A stretch of 23,070 nucleotides of DNA from CAG-877 sp963645945 (GCA_963645945.1 CAVIUA010000025.1:1-23070); one strand, 5' to 3'; positions 14,623 to 22,959 are shown, counted from the first letter of the stretch. The notes: generated by a model not told the origin, from the letters alone. Numbers and translations: made by a program.

Positions 14623-14902
14623 ATTTTTGATTATACTGTCTACCTTGGCTCATTTTATTAACGATATCAGCATCCCTTTCAATATTTACAAACAATTGAT
14701 AAGGCTCAATATTTAAAGATTTTGCAATGCTCTCTATTTTAGGAATAGTAGGGCAGTGCAATCCTCTTTCAACATCTGTAATATATCTGGGACTTAGTTT
14801 GCTTAATTCAGCAAGTTTTTCTTGTGAATAATTATTTACATATCTATAATATTTAATATTAAAAATAAGTAAGTCTCTTAAGTTATTAAAATCTATTTTC
14901 AT
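14621..14902 (-). CDS. XRE-family helix-turn-helix regulator
   Basis: A 93-aa DNA-binding protein consisting of little more than one Cro/C1-type HTH domain (about residues 8-72). YSQEKLAELSKLSPRYITDVERGLHCPTIPKI is the standard helix 2-turn-helix 3 pattern, followed by SIAKSLNIEPYQLF. A short polar tail follows, with no second sensing domain. The start at 14902 has GGAGG 6 nt upstream. It is transcribed divergently from the DUF4190-type gene; the 109-bp gap between them holds two identical 12-bp direct repeats near the promoter elements. It therefore probably represses itself and/or the neighbouring gene. Confidence 0.88.
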   Translation of the reverse strand: MKIDFNNLRDLLIFNIKYYRYVNNYSQEKLAELSKLSPRYITDVERGLHCPTIPKIESIAKSLNIEPYQLFVNIERDADIVNKMSQGRQYNQK

Positions 14903-14930
14903 AACATACCTCCATTTATAGGTATGATAT

Positions 14931-14969
14931 TATTTACTGCAAAATATTCACATGAACTATTTACTGCAA
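14931..14969. repeat. Two 12-bp direct repeats in the XRE / DUF4190 divergent promoter
   Basis: TATTTACTGCAA occurs at 14931-14942 and 14958-14969, 27 bp apart start to start. The second copy overlaps the likely -35 of the plus-strand gene. They are probable operators of the XRE protein. Confidence 0.65.
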
Positions 14970-14988
14970 GCTATTTTTGTTTTATAAT
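14960..14988 (+). promoter_or_regulatory. Promoter of the DUF4190-type membrane protein gene
   Basis: TTTACT (14960-14965), a 17-nt spacer and a perfect TATAAT (14983-14988). The transcript would start about 17 nt before the start codon, so the leader is very short. The -35 lies inside the second repeat. Confidence 0.65.
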
Positions 14989-15011
14989 AAAAATAGGAAA
15001 GGAGTGAAATT

Positions 15012-15620
15012 GTGAGTAGAAAAAATACTGAAACAAAAAAAAGCGGGTTTGCAACAGCCGGTTTAGTTACAGGAATCGTCGGTATAAGTTTAAGTTTTAT
15101 TCCAATACTTAATAATGCTTCATTCGTTTTAGGAATATTAGCAGTTATTTTTGGAATAATTCCACTAGTAAAAAAGGCTAGTAAAGGAAAGGCTATTGCA
15201 GCATTAATATTAGGTGTATTATCAATAGTAATAACTTTATCATTACAAAGTAGTTGGTCCAAATCTTTAGATGAAACATCAAAAAAACTAGATGATATAA
15301 CTGGTGAAAATACCGAAGAAATTCTTAAAAAAGTAGATGTAAACATTGGTACTTTAGAAATGGTAACTAGTGAATATGGTTATAGTGATACTAAACTGGT
15401 AGTAAAAGTAACGAATAAATCAGGTGAAAAGAAATCATTCAATATAACTATTGAAGCAGTAGATGCAGATGGAACTAGACTTGATACAGATGACCTTTAT
15501 GCCAATGATTTAGCAGCTGGACAAAGCCAAAGCTTTAACTTATTCACATATATTAGTGAAGATAAGCTTGAAGCAATGAAAACAGCAACTTTTAAAATAG
15601 CTAAAGCTTCAATGTATTAG
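15012..15620 (+). CDS. DUF4190-type membrane protein with an extracytoplasmic domain
   Basis: A 202-aa protein with a GTG start at 15012 and AGGAG 7 nt upstream. Hydrophobic helices lie at about 13-31, 34-53 and 60-78. The first two, with GLVTGIVGISLSF and FVLGILAVIFGIIPL, resemble the glycine-rich repeats of DUF4190 proteins. A short amphipathic stretch (about 80-105) leads to a C-terminal beta-rich domain (about 110-202) containing KLVVKVTNKSGEKKSFNITIEAVDADGTRL and LAAGQSQSF. This resembles FxLYD/DUF5067-type Ig-like domains found outside the membrane. Function unknown. It is divergent from, and probably controlled by, the XRE regulator, which suggests a conditionally made envelope protein. 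Confidence 0.75.
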   Translation: MSRKNTETKKSGFATAGLVTGIVGISLSFIPILNNASFVLGILAVIFGIIPLVKKASKGKAIAALILGVLSIVITLSLQSSWSKSLDETSKKLDDITGENTEEILKKVDVNIGTLEMVTSEYGYSDTKLVVKVTNKSGEKKSFNITIEAVDADGTRLDTDDLYANDLAAGQSQSFNLFTYISEDKLEAMKTATFKIAKASMY

Positions 15621-15626
15621 AAAATT

Positions 15627-15656
15627 CCTACTATGAAAATAGTAGGTTTTTATTTT
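15627..15656 (+). terminator. Terminator of the DUF4190-type gene
   Basis: CCTACTAT and ATAGTAGG, loop GAAA, followed by TTTTTATTTTTT. Confidence 0.9.
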
Positions 15657-15671
15657 TTCATAGAAACAAAA

Positions 15672-15693
15672 AAAGCAACCTCACCGTTGCTTT
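15672..15693 (-). terminator. Terminator of the tRNA-Trp transcript
   Basis: On the minus strand AAAGCAAC and GTTGCTTT enclose GGTGAG and run into TTTT, 11 nt past the tRNA CCA end. Confidence 0.85.
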
Positions 15694-15703
15694 AAAATTC
15701 AAA

Positions 15704-15777
15704 TGGCAGGGGATGAGAGAATCGAACTCCCAACATTGGTTTTGGAGACCATTATTATACCATTTAACTAATCCCCT
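15704..15777 (-). tRNA. trnW: tRNA-Trp (anticodon CCA)
   Basis: The minus strand has a 7-bp acceptor stem AGGGGAT/ATCCCCT, discriminator G and an encoded CCA end. The anticodon stem-loop is TGGT-CTCCAAA-ACCA, giving anticodon CCA, and the T arm is GGGAG-TTCGATT-CTCTC. It decodes UGG only, as expected where UGA is a stop. It is transcribed alone, from its own promoter, with a hairpin in the 5' leader. Confidence 0.96.
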
Positions 15778-15784
15778 ACATAAA

Positions 15785-15808
15785 ATGTGTCAAAATCAAT
15801 TGACACAT
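15785..15808 (-). promoter_or_regulatory. Perfect 9-bp inverted repeat in the 5' leader of tRNA-Trp
   Basis: ATGTGTCAA and TTGACACAT enclose a 6-nt loop. The element begins a few bases after the -10, so it is either an operator at the transcript start or a leader hairpin. On the minus strand TTTTA follows, then the tRNA 7 nt after the hairpin. Confidence 0.65.
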
Positions 15809-15810
15809 CG

Positions 15811-15839
15811 ATTATAGCACAAACAAATACCAGTTTCAA
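15811..15839 (-). promoter_or_regulatory. Promoter of tRNA-Trp
   Basis: TTGAAA (15834-15839), a 17-nt spacer and TATAAT (15811-15816) on the minus strand. The remaining stretch from 15840 to 15954 shows nothing I can identify, not even a clear terminator for the lipoprotein gene. Confidence 0.8.
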
Positions 15840-15954
15840 GAAAAATCGAATTATCTGCTATTTAGGTAAATACAAAGTAATAATCAATACAAATAAAATT
15901 ATATTTTGTCATCCATCTAACCAGACAAATTACTTAAACCAATATCACCAGTTT

Positions 15955-16878
15955 CTAATGTGAAAAAGATACACTTTCAGTCTTCTGACCAGACGTAACT
16001 GAAACCGGTCTTGAAAAAGAACTTACCTTATTCAAATTAGGATTTATAAATGACTCATCCATTTGAACTTGTCCTTCAATTTTAACAATAGAACTTATTT
16101 GTTCCTGATCACAGCCGAAACGATTTGAAACTACTTCAATACCATCATCTGGATTTGGATTATAAATAAGATCAACATTACTATTTTCACGTTCATAAAC
16201 AACAACTCTTGCAAGTGCAGACATAATTCCATTCGCAACATCTTTTTGCTTAGGTGTAACCGTTCCAAAACATATTGTAGTAAATGTTGTATCTCTATCC
16301 TTATCTATAGAACTTTCTGTAGATGTTGGAACTCTATTAGAACCAGTTTTGCTAGCGTTACTATATCCAGTTCTTCCACAATATATTCCATCCATTTTAA
16401 TACCTTCTTCAGAAAATTCCTTTTCAATAGCACAAGCCAAAGCATCAGATACATTATTACCTTCATTCTCATATGGAGCTAACACAACAACACCAGTACC
16501 AGAATAATATTGTTGATCAAGAGTAATAACTAAAGCATCATTAACATTAATACCTTCATTTTCTCGCGTAAAACTAAATTTTAATCCACACTTTTCCAAT
16601 TCCTGACAAATGTTTTCAGTATAAATATCACTACAATCATTATCATTGATAATAACATTCAATGCATTAATATCATTAATTGAAACATAATCAGTATTCA
16701 CATCACTAATACCAGGTTGATTATCTAAATCACTACTAGTATCTTCCTTTACACCACAAGCTGCTGATGAAAAAATCATTAAACCCGTTAAAATACCAGC
16801 AACAGTTCTATTTAATTTAAAACCCTTTTTTTCTTTAGCTTGTTTTTCAATTGCATCATTATTAATATTATGAATCAT
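15955..16878 (-). CDS. Putative lipoprotein of unknown function with LysM-like tail
   Basis: A 307-aa protein with a 24-residue charged N-terminus, a hydrophobic segment (25-40) and a lipobox-like SSAAC, with C41 as the probable lipid-modified residue. The exported part has no family I can name with certainty. The middle (about 115-230) is a regular alpha/beta domain containing ALVITLDQQYYSG, VVVLAPYENEG and a polar SSIDKDRDTTFTTICFGT segment. Residues 107-116 and 137-146 repeat the pattern ENEGxNVxDAL. About 235-281 (DDGIEVVSNRFGCDQEQISS ... FINPN) reads like a degenerate LysM domain, suggesting wall binding. GAGGTGAT lies 5 nt before the ATG at 16878. It is divergent from the yerB operon. 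An inactive wall-amidase relative is one possibility. Confidence 0.6.
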   Translation of the reverse strand: MIHNINNDAIEKQAKEKKGFKLNRTVAGILTGLMIFSSAACGVKEDTSSDLDNQPGISDVNTDYVSINDINALNVIINDNDCSDIYTENICQELEKCGLKFSFTRENEGINVNDALVITLDQQYYSGTGVVVLAPYENEGNNVSDALACAIEKEFSEEGIKMDGIYCGRTGYSNASKTGSNRVPTSTESSIDKDRDTTFTTICFGTVTPKQKDVANGIMSALARVVVYERENSNVDLIYNPNPDDGIEVVSNRFGCDQEQISSIVKIEGQVQMDESFINPNLNKVSSFSRPVSVTSGQKTESVSFSH

Positions 16879-17028
16879 CGACTATCACCTCACATTTAGT
16901 ATAAAATAAATACACATCAAAGTCAAAAAATTAAAAACAATTTAACATATTATTAACACTATAAAAATAAAAAGAAAAATGTTAAAATAATAATAAAGAA
17001 AAAAATTAAAAGAATATAGGTGAGGAAT

Positions 17029-18144
17029 ATGAAAAAATTAAATCTTAGCAAAAAGAAGAAAATAATTATAATAGTATCAGCAATGCTACTACTGCTAGTC
17101 GGTGCATTAGTAATTTATATGACATGTTTCAATAAAACCGAAAAGCAAAATAAAAAACCGACAAAGAAACCAACCGAAGTAGAACCAGAACCTATAAAAA
17201 AACTTACCGTTTATGATGAAGACAGTAATCAAAGACCTATTGCCATAATGATTGACAACAACATTGGTAATGAATATCATTCTGGATTACAAGAATCTTA
17301 CTTAAACTATGAAATAATAGTCGAAGGTGGTCTAACAAGAATAATGGCAATTTTTAAAGATAAGGATATCAGTCAAATAGGACCAGTGAGAAGTTCCAGA
17401 CATTACTTCTTAGACTATGCCTTAGAAAGTGACTGCATATATACCCATTTTGGATGGAGTCCATATGCTCAACAAGATATCAGTGCTCTAGGTGTAAACA
17501 ATATTAACGGTTTATATGATGATTATCCATTCTGGAGAGCAAGTCATCTATACGCACCACATAACGTATTTACCTCAATTTCAAAAATTTATGAGTATGC
17601 CGCTCAAAAAGGGTACCAAACAACATCTGACAACTGGAAACTACTAAGCTATAGTCCTGACGAAATCAATTTAAATACACCTATAAAATATGAAACAATT
17701 GAAAATGAAGAAACTGGCAAAAAAGAAAAAGTGCCAGTTACAAATCCAGAATTAATAACGGCCAACAGTGTAGTTATGTCATATTCAAATTATCAAACAA
17801 GAAGTTACACTTATGATGCAGAAAATAAATACTATTTACGCTTTATGAACTATAATCCACATATAGACTATGATACAAAGACTCAACTTCACTATAAAAA
17901 TCTTATCATCATCTACGTTACAAACAGACAATTTGACCGAGAAGGACGACAAGACCTAGACACTGTTGGTTCTGGTAATGGATATTATCTAACTAATGGC
18001 TACGCTTTACCAATAAACTGGACAAAATCATCAAGATCTGATAAAACTAAATATACATATACTGATGGTAAAGAAATTAATTTAAATGATGGAAACACAT
18101 TTGTACAAATCGTACCAACAGGTAGAGATATAACTATACAATAG
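17029..18144 (+). CDS. yerB: DUF3048-domain protein, YerB homologue
   Basis: A 371-aa membrane-anchored exported protein. A basic N-terminus (KKLNLSKKKK) and one helix (about 10-31) precede a Lys/Pro/Glu-rich linker and the DUF3048 domain. Characteristic segments are RPIAIMIDNN, EIIVEGGLTRIMAIF, IGPVRSSRHYF and a later TVGSGNGYYLTNGYALPINW. YerB of Bacillus is of unknown function. The start ATG at 17029 has AGGTGA 5 nt upstream; an in-frame GTG at 17020 lies inside that site. gpsA follows 9 nt later with its own GGAGG, so the two are co-transcribed. The upstream gap holds TTTAACAT ... ATGTTAAA (16941-16948 and 16979-16986), a possible operator. Confidence 0.85.
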   Translation: MKKLNLSKKKKIIIIVSAMLLLLVGALVIYMTCFNKTEKQNKKPTKKPTEVEPEPIKKLTVYDEDSNQRPIAIMIDNNIGNEYHSGLQESYLNYEIIVEGGLTRIMAIFKDKDISQIGPVRSSRHYFLDYALESDCIYTHFGWSPYAQQDISALGVNNINGLYDDYPFWRASHLYAPHNVFTSISKIYEYAAQKGYQTTSDNWKLLSYSPDEINLNTPIKYETIENEETGKKEKVPVTNPELITANSVVMSYSNYQTRSYTYDAENKYYLRFMNYNPHIDYDTKTQLHYKNLIIIYVTNRQFDREGRQDLDTVGSGNGYYLTNGYALPINWTKSSRSDKTKYTYTDGKEINLNDGNTFVQIVPTGRDITIQ

Positions 18145-18153
18145 GAGGAAAAC

Positions 18154-19128
18154 ATGAAAATAGGTTTATTTGGAACTGGTGCCTATGGAATGGCACTAAG
18201 CAGTATATTGGTAGAAAACAATTGTGAAGTAGTATTATGGACTAAGTTCGAAAAAGAAAAAAAACAACTAGAAGAAACTCGTCAAAATGAAAAACTTTTG
18301 CCAAACTTTACATTATCACCAAGAGCGGAAATAACAACAGACATAGAACACTGCATAAAAGATAAGGATTTATTAATAATTGCCATCCCAGCAGCTTTCA
18401 TAGATTCACTAGCTTATGCTATGAAACCGTATATTAAGGATAATCATATCTTAATAGCAACAAAAGGAATAGAACAAGAAACAGGATTATTTATAAATGA
18501 AATATTAGAAAAATATCTAGACACAAAAAATATAGCAGTAATGTCAGGACCAAGTTTTGCTGTTGACATCATTACAAAAATGCCTGTAGGATTATCTGTT
18601 GCTAGTAAAAACAAAAAGACACTGGATCTTGTAAAGAAAGCTTTTAAAAGTAATTATGTAAAATTACGTGAAACGGATGATGTAATAGGTGTTGAAATCT
18701 GTGGTGCCATTAAAAATGTAATAGCATTAGCATCAGGTATGCTTGAAGGACTTGGTGCCAATGACTCTTCAACAGCCATGTTATTAACAGAAGCAATTCA
18801 TGATATGAAAGAAATAATATCAGCATTTCATGGAAACAAAAAGACAGTATTATCGTTTGCTGGCTTTGGAGATTTATTATTAACATGTACATCTACAAAA
18901 AGTAGAAACTATACTTATGGAAAAATGCTTGGCGAAAATAGGTCCAAACAAGAATTAGAAGAATACGTAAAAAATACAACTGTTGAAGGTTTCTACACCT
19001 TAAAGTCAATATACAAATTATTAAAAGACAAAAAAATATCCATACCAATAATAGATTTAATATATGATATTGCTGTTGACGGTGACAATCCTAAAAAGTT
19101 ATTAACATTTCTTGTGGAAAAAAATTAA
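18154..19128 (+). CDS. gpsA: Glycerol-3-phosphate dehydrogenase [NAD(P)+]
   Basis: It reduces dihydroxyacetone phosphate to sn-glycerol 3-phosphate, the backbone for phospholipid synthesis, in the cytosol. In 324 aa the Rossmann motif is GTGAYG (7-12), followed by IATKGIE (101-107), GPSFAVDI (132-139; most family members have Glu rather than Asp here), the catalytic K187 in GAIKNVIALASG, and GFGDLLLTCTSTKSRN (237-252). Length and order match the family. GGAGG lies 6 nt upstream of the ATG. It is the second gene of the yerB run; the ABC transporter follows after 32 nt with no terminator. Confidence 0.96.
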   Translation: MKIGLFGTGAYGMALSSILVENNCEVVLWTKFEKEKKQLEETRQNEKLLPNFTLSPRAEITTDIEHCIKDKDLLIIAIPAAFIDSLAYAMKPYIKDNHILIATKGIEQETGLFINEILEKYLDTKNIAVMSGPSFAVDIITKMPVGLSVASKNKKTLDLVKKAFKSNYVKLRETDDVIGVEICGAIKNVIALASGMLEGLGANDSSTAMLLTEAIHDMKEIISAFHGNKKTVLSFAGFGDLLLTCTSTKSRNYTYGKMLGENRSKQELEEYVKNTTVEGFYTLKSIYKLLKDKKISIPIIDLIYDIAVDGDNPKKLLTFLVEKN

Positions 19129-19160
19129 ATATAACACGTAAATAATAAAGAGGTGAATAA

Positions 19161-21467
19161 ATGTTAGAAATTAAAAATATTAGTAAAAGTTATGTAACTG
19201 GTACTTTTACACAAAAAGCTCTAGACAATTTCAGTTTAAAATTTAGAAGAGAGGAATTTGTAAGCATTCTTGGTCAATCTGGCTCAGGTAAGACAACCTT
19301 ATTAAATATTATAGGTGGACTTGATAAATATGATGAAGGTGACCTAATTATAAATGATAAGTCAACCAAGAGTTTCAAGGAAAAAGACTGGGACGCTTAT
19401 CGTAATAACTGTATTGGATTTATCTTTCAAAACTATAACCTAATTACTCATATCAGTATTCTCGAAAATATTGAAATGGGCATGACATTATCGGGTATTG
19501 GCTCAAAAGAAAAAAGAGAAAAAGCTCTAGATGCATTAAAAAAAGTCGGACTAGAAGAACATGCTCACAAAAAGCCAAATCAATTATCCGGTGGACAAAT
19601 GCAAAGAGTTGCCATTGCTAGAGCCTTAGCAACAGACCCGGATATTATTTTAGCAGACGAGCCAACTGGAGCGTTGGATTCAAAAACAAGTCAACAAATA
19701 ATGAAATTAATAAAAGAAATTTCTAAAGATAAACTTGTTATAATGGTAACTCATAATAGACAGTTAGCCGAAGAATATTCCACAAGAATAGTGGAATTAA
19801 AAGATGGAAAATTAATTAGTGATAGTAATCCAATCAAAAAAGTAGAAAAGGAAACAGAAACATTCAGCATCAGAAAAACAGCCATGAATTTCTTTACTGC
19901 ATTAAAATTATCATTCAATAATATAAAAACAAAAAAAGGTAGAACAGCATTAACCGCATTTGCTTCATCTATAGGAATCATTGGTATAGCCTTGATTTTA
20001 TCTTTATCAAATGGTTTCAAAATAGAAATAGACAATTTCGAGAAAGATTCTCTATCAGAAGCACCTATTGTCATAAGTCAACAATCAATGAAAGTTGATG
20101 AGGAAACAATTTTAAAAATGCAAAATCAACATCAGTCAGCAGAAAAATATCCTAATTCAAAAAAAGTTTATGTTTTAGACGATGTAATGGAAAGCATGAC
20201 ACATACAAATGTAATAACAAAAGAATATATAGATTACATAAATGAAATTGATAAAAAAACTGTATCCGGGATTTCTTATCAAAAAAGTACAGGATTAAAC
20301 ATCATTAATCAAAGTAAAACTGGCTACAGCCTTGTAAGTAATGCGATTATGGGAATATCTACATGGACTCTATTACCATCGAAATTGGATGATGAAGAAT
20401 CTGGCGTTATTGAAAACAACTATGAAGTATTAGCAGGAGAAATAGACGAAGAAGAACCTGGATTAATACTTCAGGTAGATAGTCGAAATCAAATTTATTC
20501 TTCAACATTAGAACAACTTGGTTTATCAGGTGAAGAAGTTAGTTTTGATGATATTCTTAATAAAGAATTAAAAGTAATTCCAAATGATATATATTATAGC
20601 CAACAAGGTGAGTATTTTATTCCAAATACAGATTATGAGTCTCTATATAATAATGAAAAAAGTATCACAATAAAGGTACAAGCTATTATTAGAGGGAAAA
20701 AAGAGAAAGAAATATTAACATCAACTACAGGAATCGCTTATACAAATGCTTTAGTAGATTTGGTAATAAAAAATAATAAAGATTCAGCTATTGTAAAAGC
20801 GCAACAAGATAAAGATTACAACATTCTAACTAAAGAACCATTTGATGAATCAAATCTTACTAGCACTAAAGAAACAGTACTTGGCTACTTAGGTGCAGAA
20901 AGTGTTCCTGTAGCAGTTTATATTTATCCAAACAGTTTTGAATCAAAAGACAGTATAACTACCTATTTAGATAAATATAATGATGGCAAAGAAGAACAAG
21001 ATGAGATAAAGTATGTAGATATGGCAAGTATGATTTCTGCATTATCAGGAAACATAATGGATGCCATTACAATAGTACTTATAGCATTCTCATCAATATC
21101 ATTAGTAGTTTCTTCAATAATGATAGGGATAATAACTTACATATCAGTTTTAGAAAGAACAAAAGAAATTGGAATATTAAGAGCACTTGGAGCCAGAAAA
21201 AAAGATATAAAACGAGTATTTAATGCAGAAACATTTATAATTGGAATATTTTCTGGTATACTGGGAATAGCTATAGCAAGAATTTTAATTATACCAACCA
21301 ACATAATTATAGAAAATGCATCACAATTATCAAATGTTGCCAAATTAAATCCAATTCATGCTATAATATTGATAACAGTAAGTGTGACATTAACAATATT
21401 AGGTGGATTAATACCGGCAAGTATGGCATCAAAGAAAAATCCAGTTGAAGCACTTAGAACAGAGTAA
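19161..21467 (+). CDS. ABC transporter with fused ATPase and FtsX-like permease (MacB type)
   Basis: A 768-aa fusion. The N-terminal ATPase (1 to about 225) has Walker A GQSGSGKT (38-45), Q-loop Q90, signature LSGGQ (142-146), Walker B IILADEP (162-168) and H198, and is of the LolD/MacB type. A helix at about 262-284 follows, then a large extracytoplasmic domain (about 285-630) rich in acidic residues, then three C-terminal helices in the FtsX/MacB arrangement with ERTKEIGILRALGARKKDI between the first and second. MacB-like pumps move substrates on the outer face by mechanotransmission rather than through a pore. Typical roles are export of peptides or lipoproteins, or control of wall hydrolases; the substrate here is unknown. 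AGAGGTGA lies 5 nt upstream of the start. No partner membrane-fusion protein is encoded here. Confidence 0.88.
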   Translation: MLEIKNISKSYVTGTFTQKALDNFSLKFRREEFVSILGQSGSGKTTLLNIIGGLDKYDEGDLIINDKSTKSFKEKDWDAYRNNCIGFIFQNYNLITHISILENIEMGMTLSGIGSKEKREKALDALKKVGLEEHAHKKPNQLSGGQMQRVAIARALATDPDIILADEPTGALDSKTSQQIMKLIKEISKDKLVIMVTHNRQLAEEYSTRIVELKDGKLISDSNPIKKVEKETETFSIRKTAMNFFTALKLSFNNIKTKKGRTALTAFASSIGIIGIALILSLSNGFKIEIDNFEKDSLSEAPIVISQQSMKVDEETILKMQNQHQSAEKYPNSKKVYVLDDVMESMTHTNVITKEYIDYINEIDKKTVSGISYQKSTGLNIINQSKTGYSLVSNAIMGISTWTLLPSKLDDEESGVIENNYEVLAGEIDEEEPGLILQVDSRNQIYSSTLEQLGLSGEEVSFDDILNKELKVIPNDIYYSQQGEYFIPNTDYESLYNNEKSITIKVQAIIRGKKEKEILTSTTGIAYTNALVDLVIKNNKDSAIVKAQQDKDYNILTKEPFDESNLTSTKETVLGYLGAESVPVAVYIYPNSFESKDSITTYLDKYNDGKEEQDEIKYVDMASMISALSGNIMDAITIVLIAFSSISLVVSSIMIGIITYISVLERTKEIGILRALGARKKDIKRVFNAETFIIGIFSGILGIAIARILIIPTNIIIENASQLSNVAKLNPIHAIILITVSVTLTILGGLIPASMASKKNPVEALRTE

Positions 21468-21478
21468 TGGAGGAAAGT

Positions 21479-22165
21479 ATGGATAAAATAATGACTAAAT
21501 TTTTTAAATCTTCAATAATATCTTCAGTAGTATTGATGATACTAGGAATTCTATTAATGCTTCAGTCAGAAGCAACAATAATTACAATTTCTTATGTAAT
21601 AGGAACACTATTAATTGCACTAGGAACATTAGCAATAATAAAATTTATTAGAAATACAAGTAGTGAAATAAGAAATGACTTAGATATAGTATATGGAACA
21701 GTAACTATAATATTAGGTGTAATTGTAATATATAATCCACAAGCAATTGCCAGTATCATACCTATAATAATAGGAATAGGAATAGTTATAAGTAGTGCAA
21801 CAAAGCTACAATATGCTTTTGAATTAAAAGCTAATAGCAACAGTCAATGGAAAATAAGTATGATAATATCAATAATAAGTGCCATTTGTGGTGTGGTATT
21901 AATTTGTAATCCATTTAAGGGTGCTGTAGTAATTATGCAAATCATTGGTGCATTTATAATTGTTTATTCAATACTTGATATTATTTCAACAGTTACAATA
22001 AAGAAAAATGTTGAAGCTATTCATCAAGCAATTGAAGGAAATATAGAAGATGCCGAAGTAATTAAAGAAGAAAGTATCTCAGAAGAGAAAACAGCAAAAA
22101 AAGAAAAAACAAAAAAGAAAAAGACTAAAAACACAAAAAAGCAAAACGAAGAAGAGAATAATTAA
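21479..22165 (+). CDS. DUF308 / HdeD-like membrane protein with a lysine-rich tail
   Basis: A 228-aa integral membrane protein with six hydrophobic helices arranged as three similar helix pairs (about 9-56, 65-108, 122-170), the DUF308 pattern also seen in HdeD. The ILGILLML, ILGVIVIYNP and CGVVLICNPF segments are the recurring unit. The last about 50 residues are cytosolic and highly charged, acidic first and then a run of Lys (KKEKTKKKKTKNTKK), perhaps for nucleic acid or membrane-surface contact. Function unknown. The chosen ATG (21479) has GGAGG 5 nt upstream. An ATG at 21467 overlapping the ABC stop would put the ribosome binding site inside the gene. Coupling to the ABC transporter is likely. 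Confidence 0.8.
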   Translation: MDKIMTKFFKSSIISSVVLMILGILLMLQSEATIITISYVIGTLLIALGTLAIIKFIRNTSSEIRNDLDIVYGTVTIILGVIVIYNPQAIASIIPIIIGIGIVISSATKLQYAFELKANSNSQWKISMIISIISAICGVVLICNPFKGAVVIMQIIGAFIIVYSILDIISTVTIKKNVEAIHQAIEGNIEDAEVIKEESISEEKTAKKEKTKKKKTKNTKKQNEEENN

Positions 22166-22176
22166 AGGTATTATAT

Positions 22177-22344
22177 ATGATATATATATTAAGTAGTATA
22201 TCCGTAAAAATAGAAGAATGGAACGAAAAACTAAATTCTTTTTTTGCTAATAATTTTGATAGTCCTTTTTTTGGAATGGTAGCCTTAATGGTACTATTTG
22301 GATTTGGGTGCTGGGTTATATCAGTATCAAATAAGAAAAAGTAA
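22177..22344 (+). CDS. 55-aa membrane peptide at the end of the yerB run
   Basis: The frame encodes MIYILSSISVKIEEWNEKLN, a polar SFFANNFDSP stretch, one transmembrane helix (about 31-50, FFGMVALMVLFGFGCWVISV) and a basic SNKKK end. AAAGG lies 8 nt before the ATG. It starts 11 nt after the DUF308 stop and ends inside a terminator hairpin, so it fills the end of the operon neatly. No family recognised. The clear helix, basic C-terminus, ribosome binding site and position support a real gene. Confidence 0.65.
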   Translation: MIYILSSISVKIEEWNEKLNSFFANNFDSPFFGMVALMVLFGFGCWVISVSNKKK

Positions 22345-22365
22345 AAGCCTAAAAAGGCTTTTTTA
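22343..22365 (+). terminator. Terminator of the yerB-gpsA-ABC-DUF308 run
   Basis: AAAAGCC and GGCTTTT, loop TAAAAA, followed by TTT. The left arm overlaps the stop codon of the 55-aa gene. Confidence 0.85.
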
Positions 22366-22416
22366 GTTTGTCAATATCGTTAAAAAAATGTATAATAAGA
22401 AAAACGAGGTATAAAA

Positions 22417-22959
22417 ATGGAAAAAGAAGAATTAATAATAGGAAAAAAATATGAAATACATGGATACAAGCATAATGGTAAAATTCATAGAGCTTGGGAT
22501 GAAGCTGTTTTGCTAGAAAAACATGATGACTATCTGATATTTGGAAACGAGAAAACTAAGGTAACAGAATCGGATGGTAGAACTTGGCGAACTAAAGAAC
22601 CGGCGGTATTGTTCTTTTTTAAAGATAACTGGTACAATATAATAGGACAATATAAAAAAGATGGAATATATTATTATTGCAATATGGCATCACCAATGAT
22701 AATAGAAGAAAATACAATAAAGTATATAGATTATGATTTGGATTTGCGTGTTTTCCCAGATGGAAGTTTCAAAGTGTTAGACCGCGGAGAATATAAGTAT
22801 CATAAAAGTCTAATGAACTATTCACAGGATATAGATACGATATTAAAGACAGAACTAACGAATTTAATAAATAAAGTTAGAACGAAGGAATTAGCATTTG
22901 AACCTGGAACTGTTGAAAGATACTATGAAAAATATGTAGAATTAACAAAAAAACAGTGA
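22417..22959 (+). CDS. ntdP: DUF402 nucleoside tri-/diphosphate phosphatase, NtdP-like
   Basis: A 180-aa cytosolic protein with the length and features of the YgaC/NtdP (UPF0374) family. The staphylococcal homologue hydrolyses nucleoside tri- and diphosphates with divalent metal. Visible signatures are YKHNGKIHRAWDEAVLL near the N-terminus, the PAVLFFF...WYNII core strands, and the acidic YIDYDLDLRVFPDG...VLDRGEYKYHK segment that supplies the metal-binding aspartates of DUF402. GAGGT lies 7 nt upstream of the ATG. It stands after a terminator, so it is probably transcribed separately. It ends in TGA. Confidence 0.88.
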   Translation: MEKEELIIGKKYEIHGYKHNGKIHRAWDEAVLLEKHDDYLIFGNEKTKVTESDGRTWRTKEPAVLFFFKDNWYNIIGQYKKDGIYYYCNMASPMIIEENTIKYIDYDLDLRVFPDGSFKVLDRGEYKYHKSLMNYSQDIDTILKTELTNLINKVRTKELAFEPGTVERYYEKYVELTKKQ

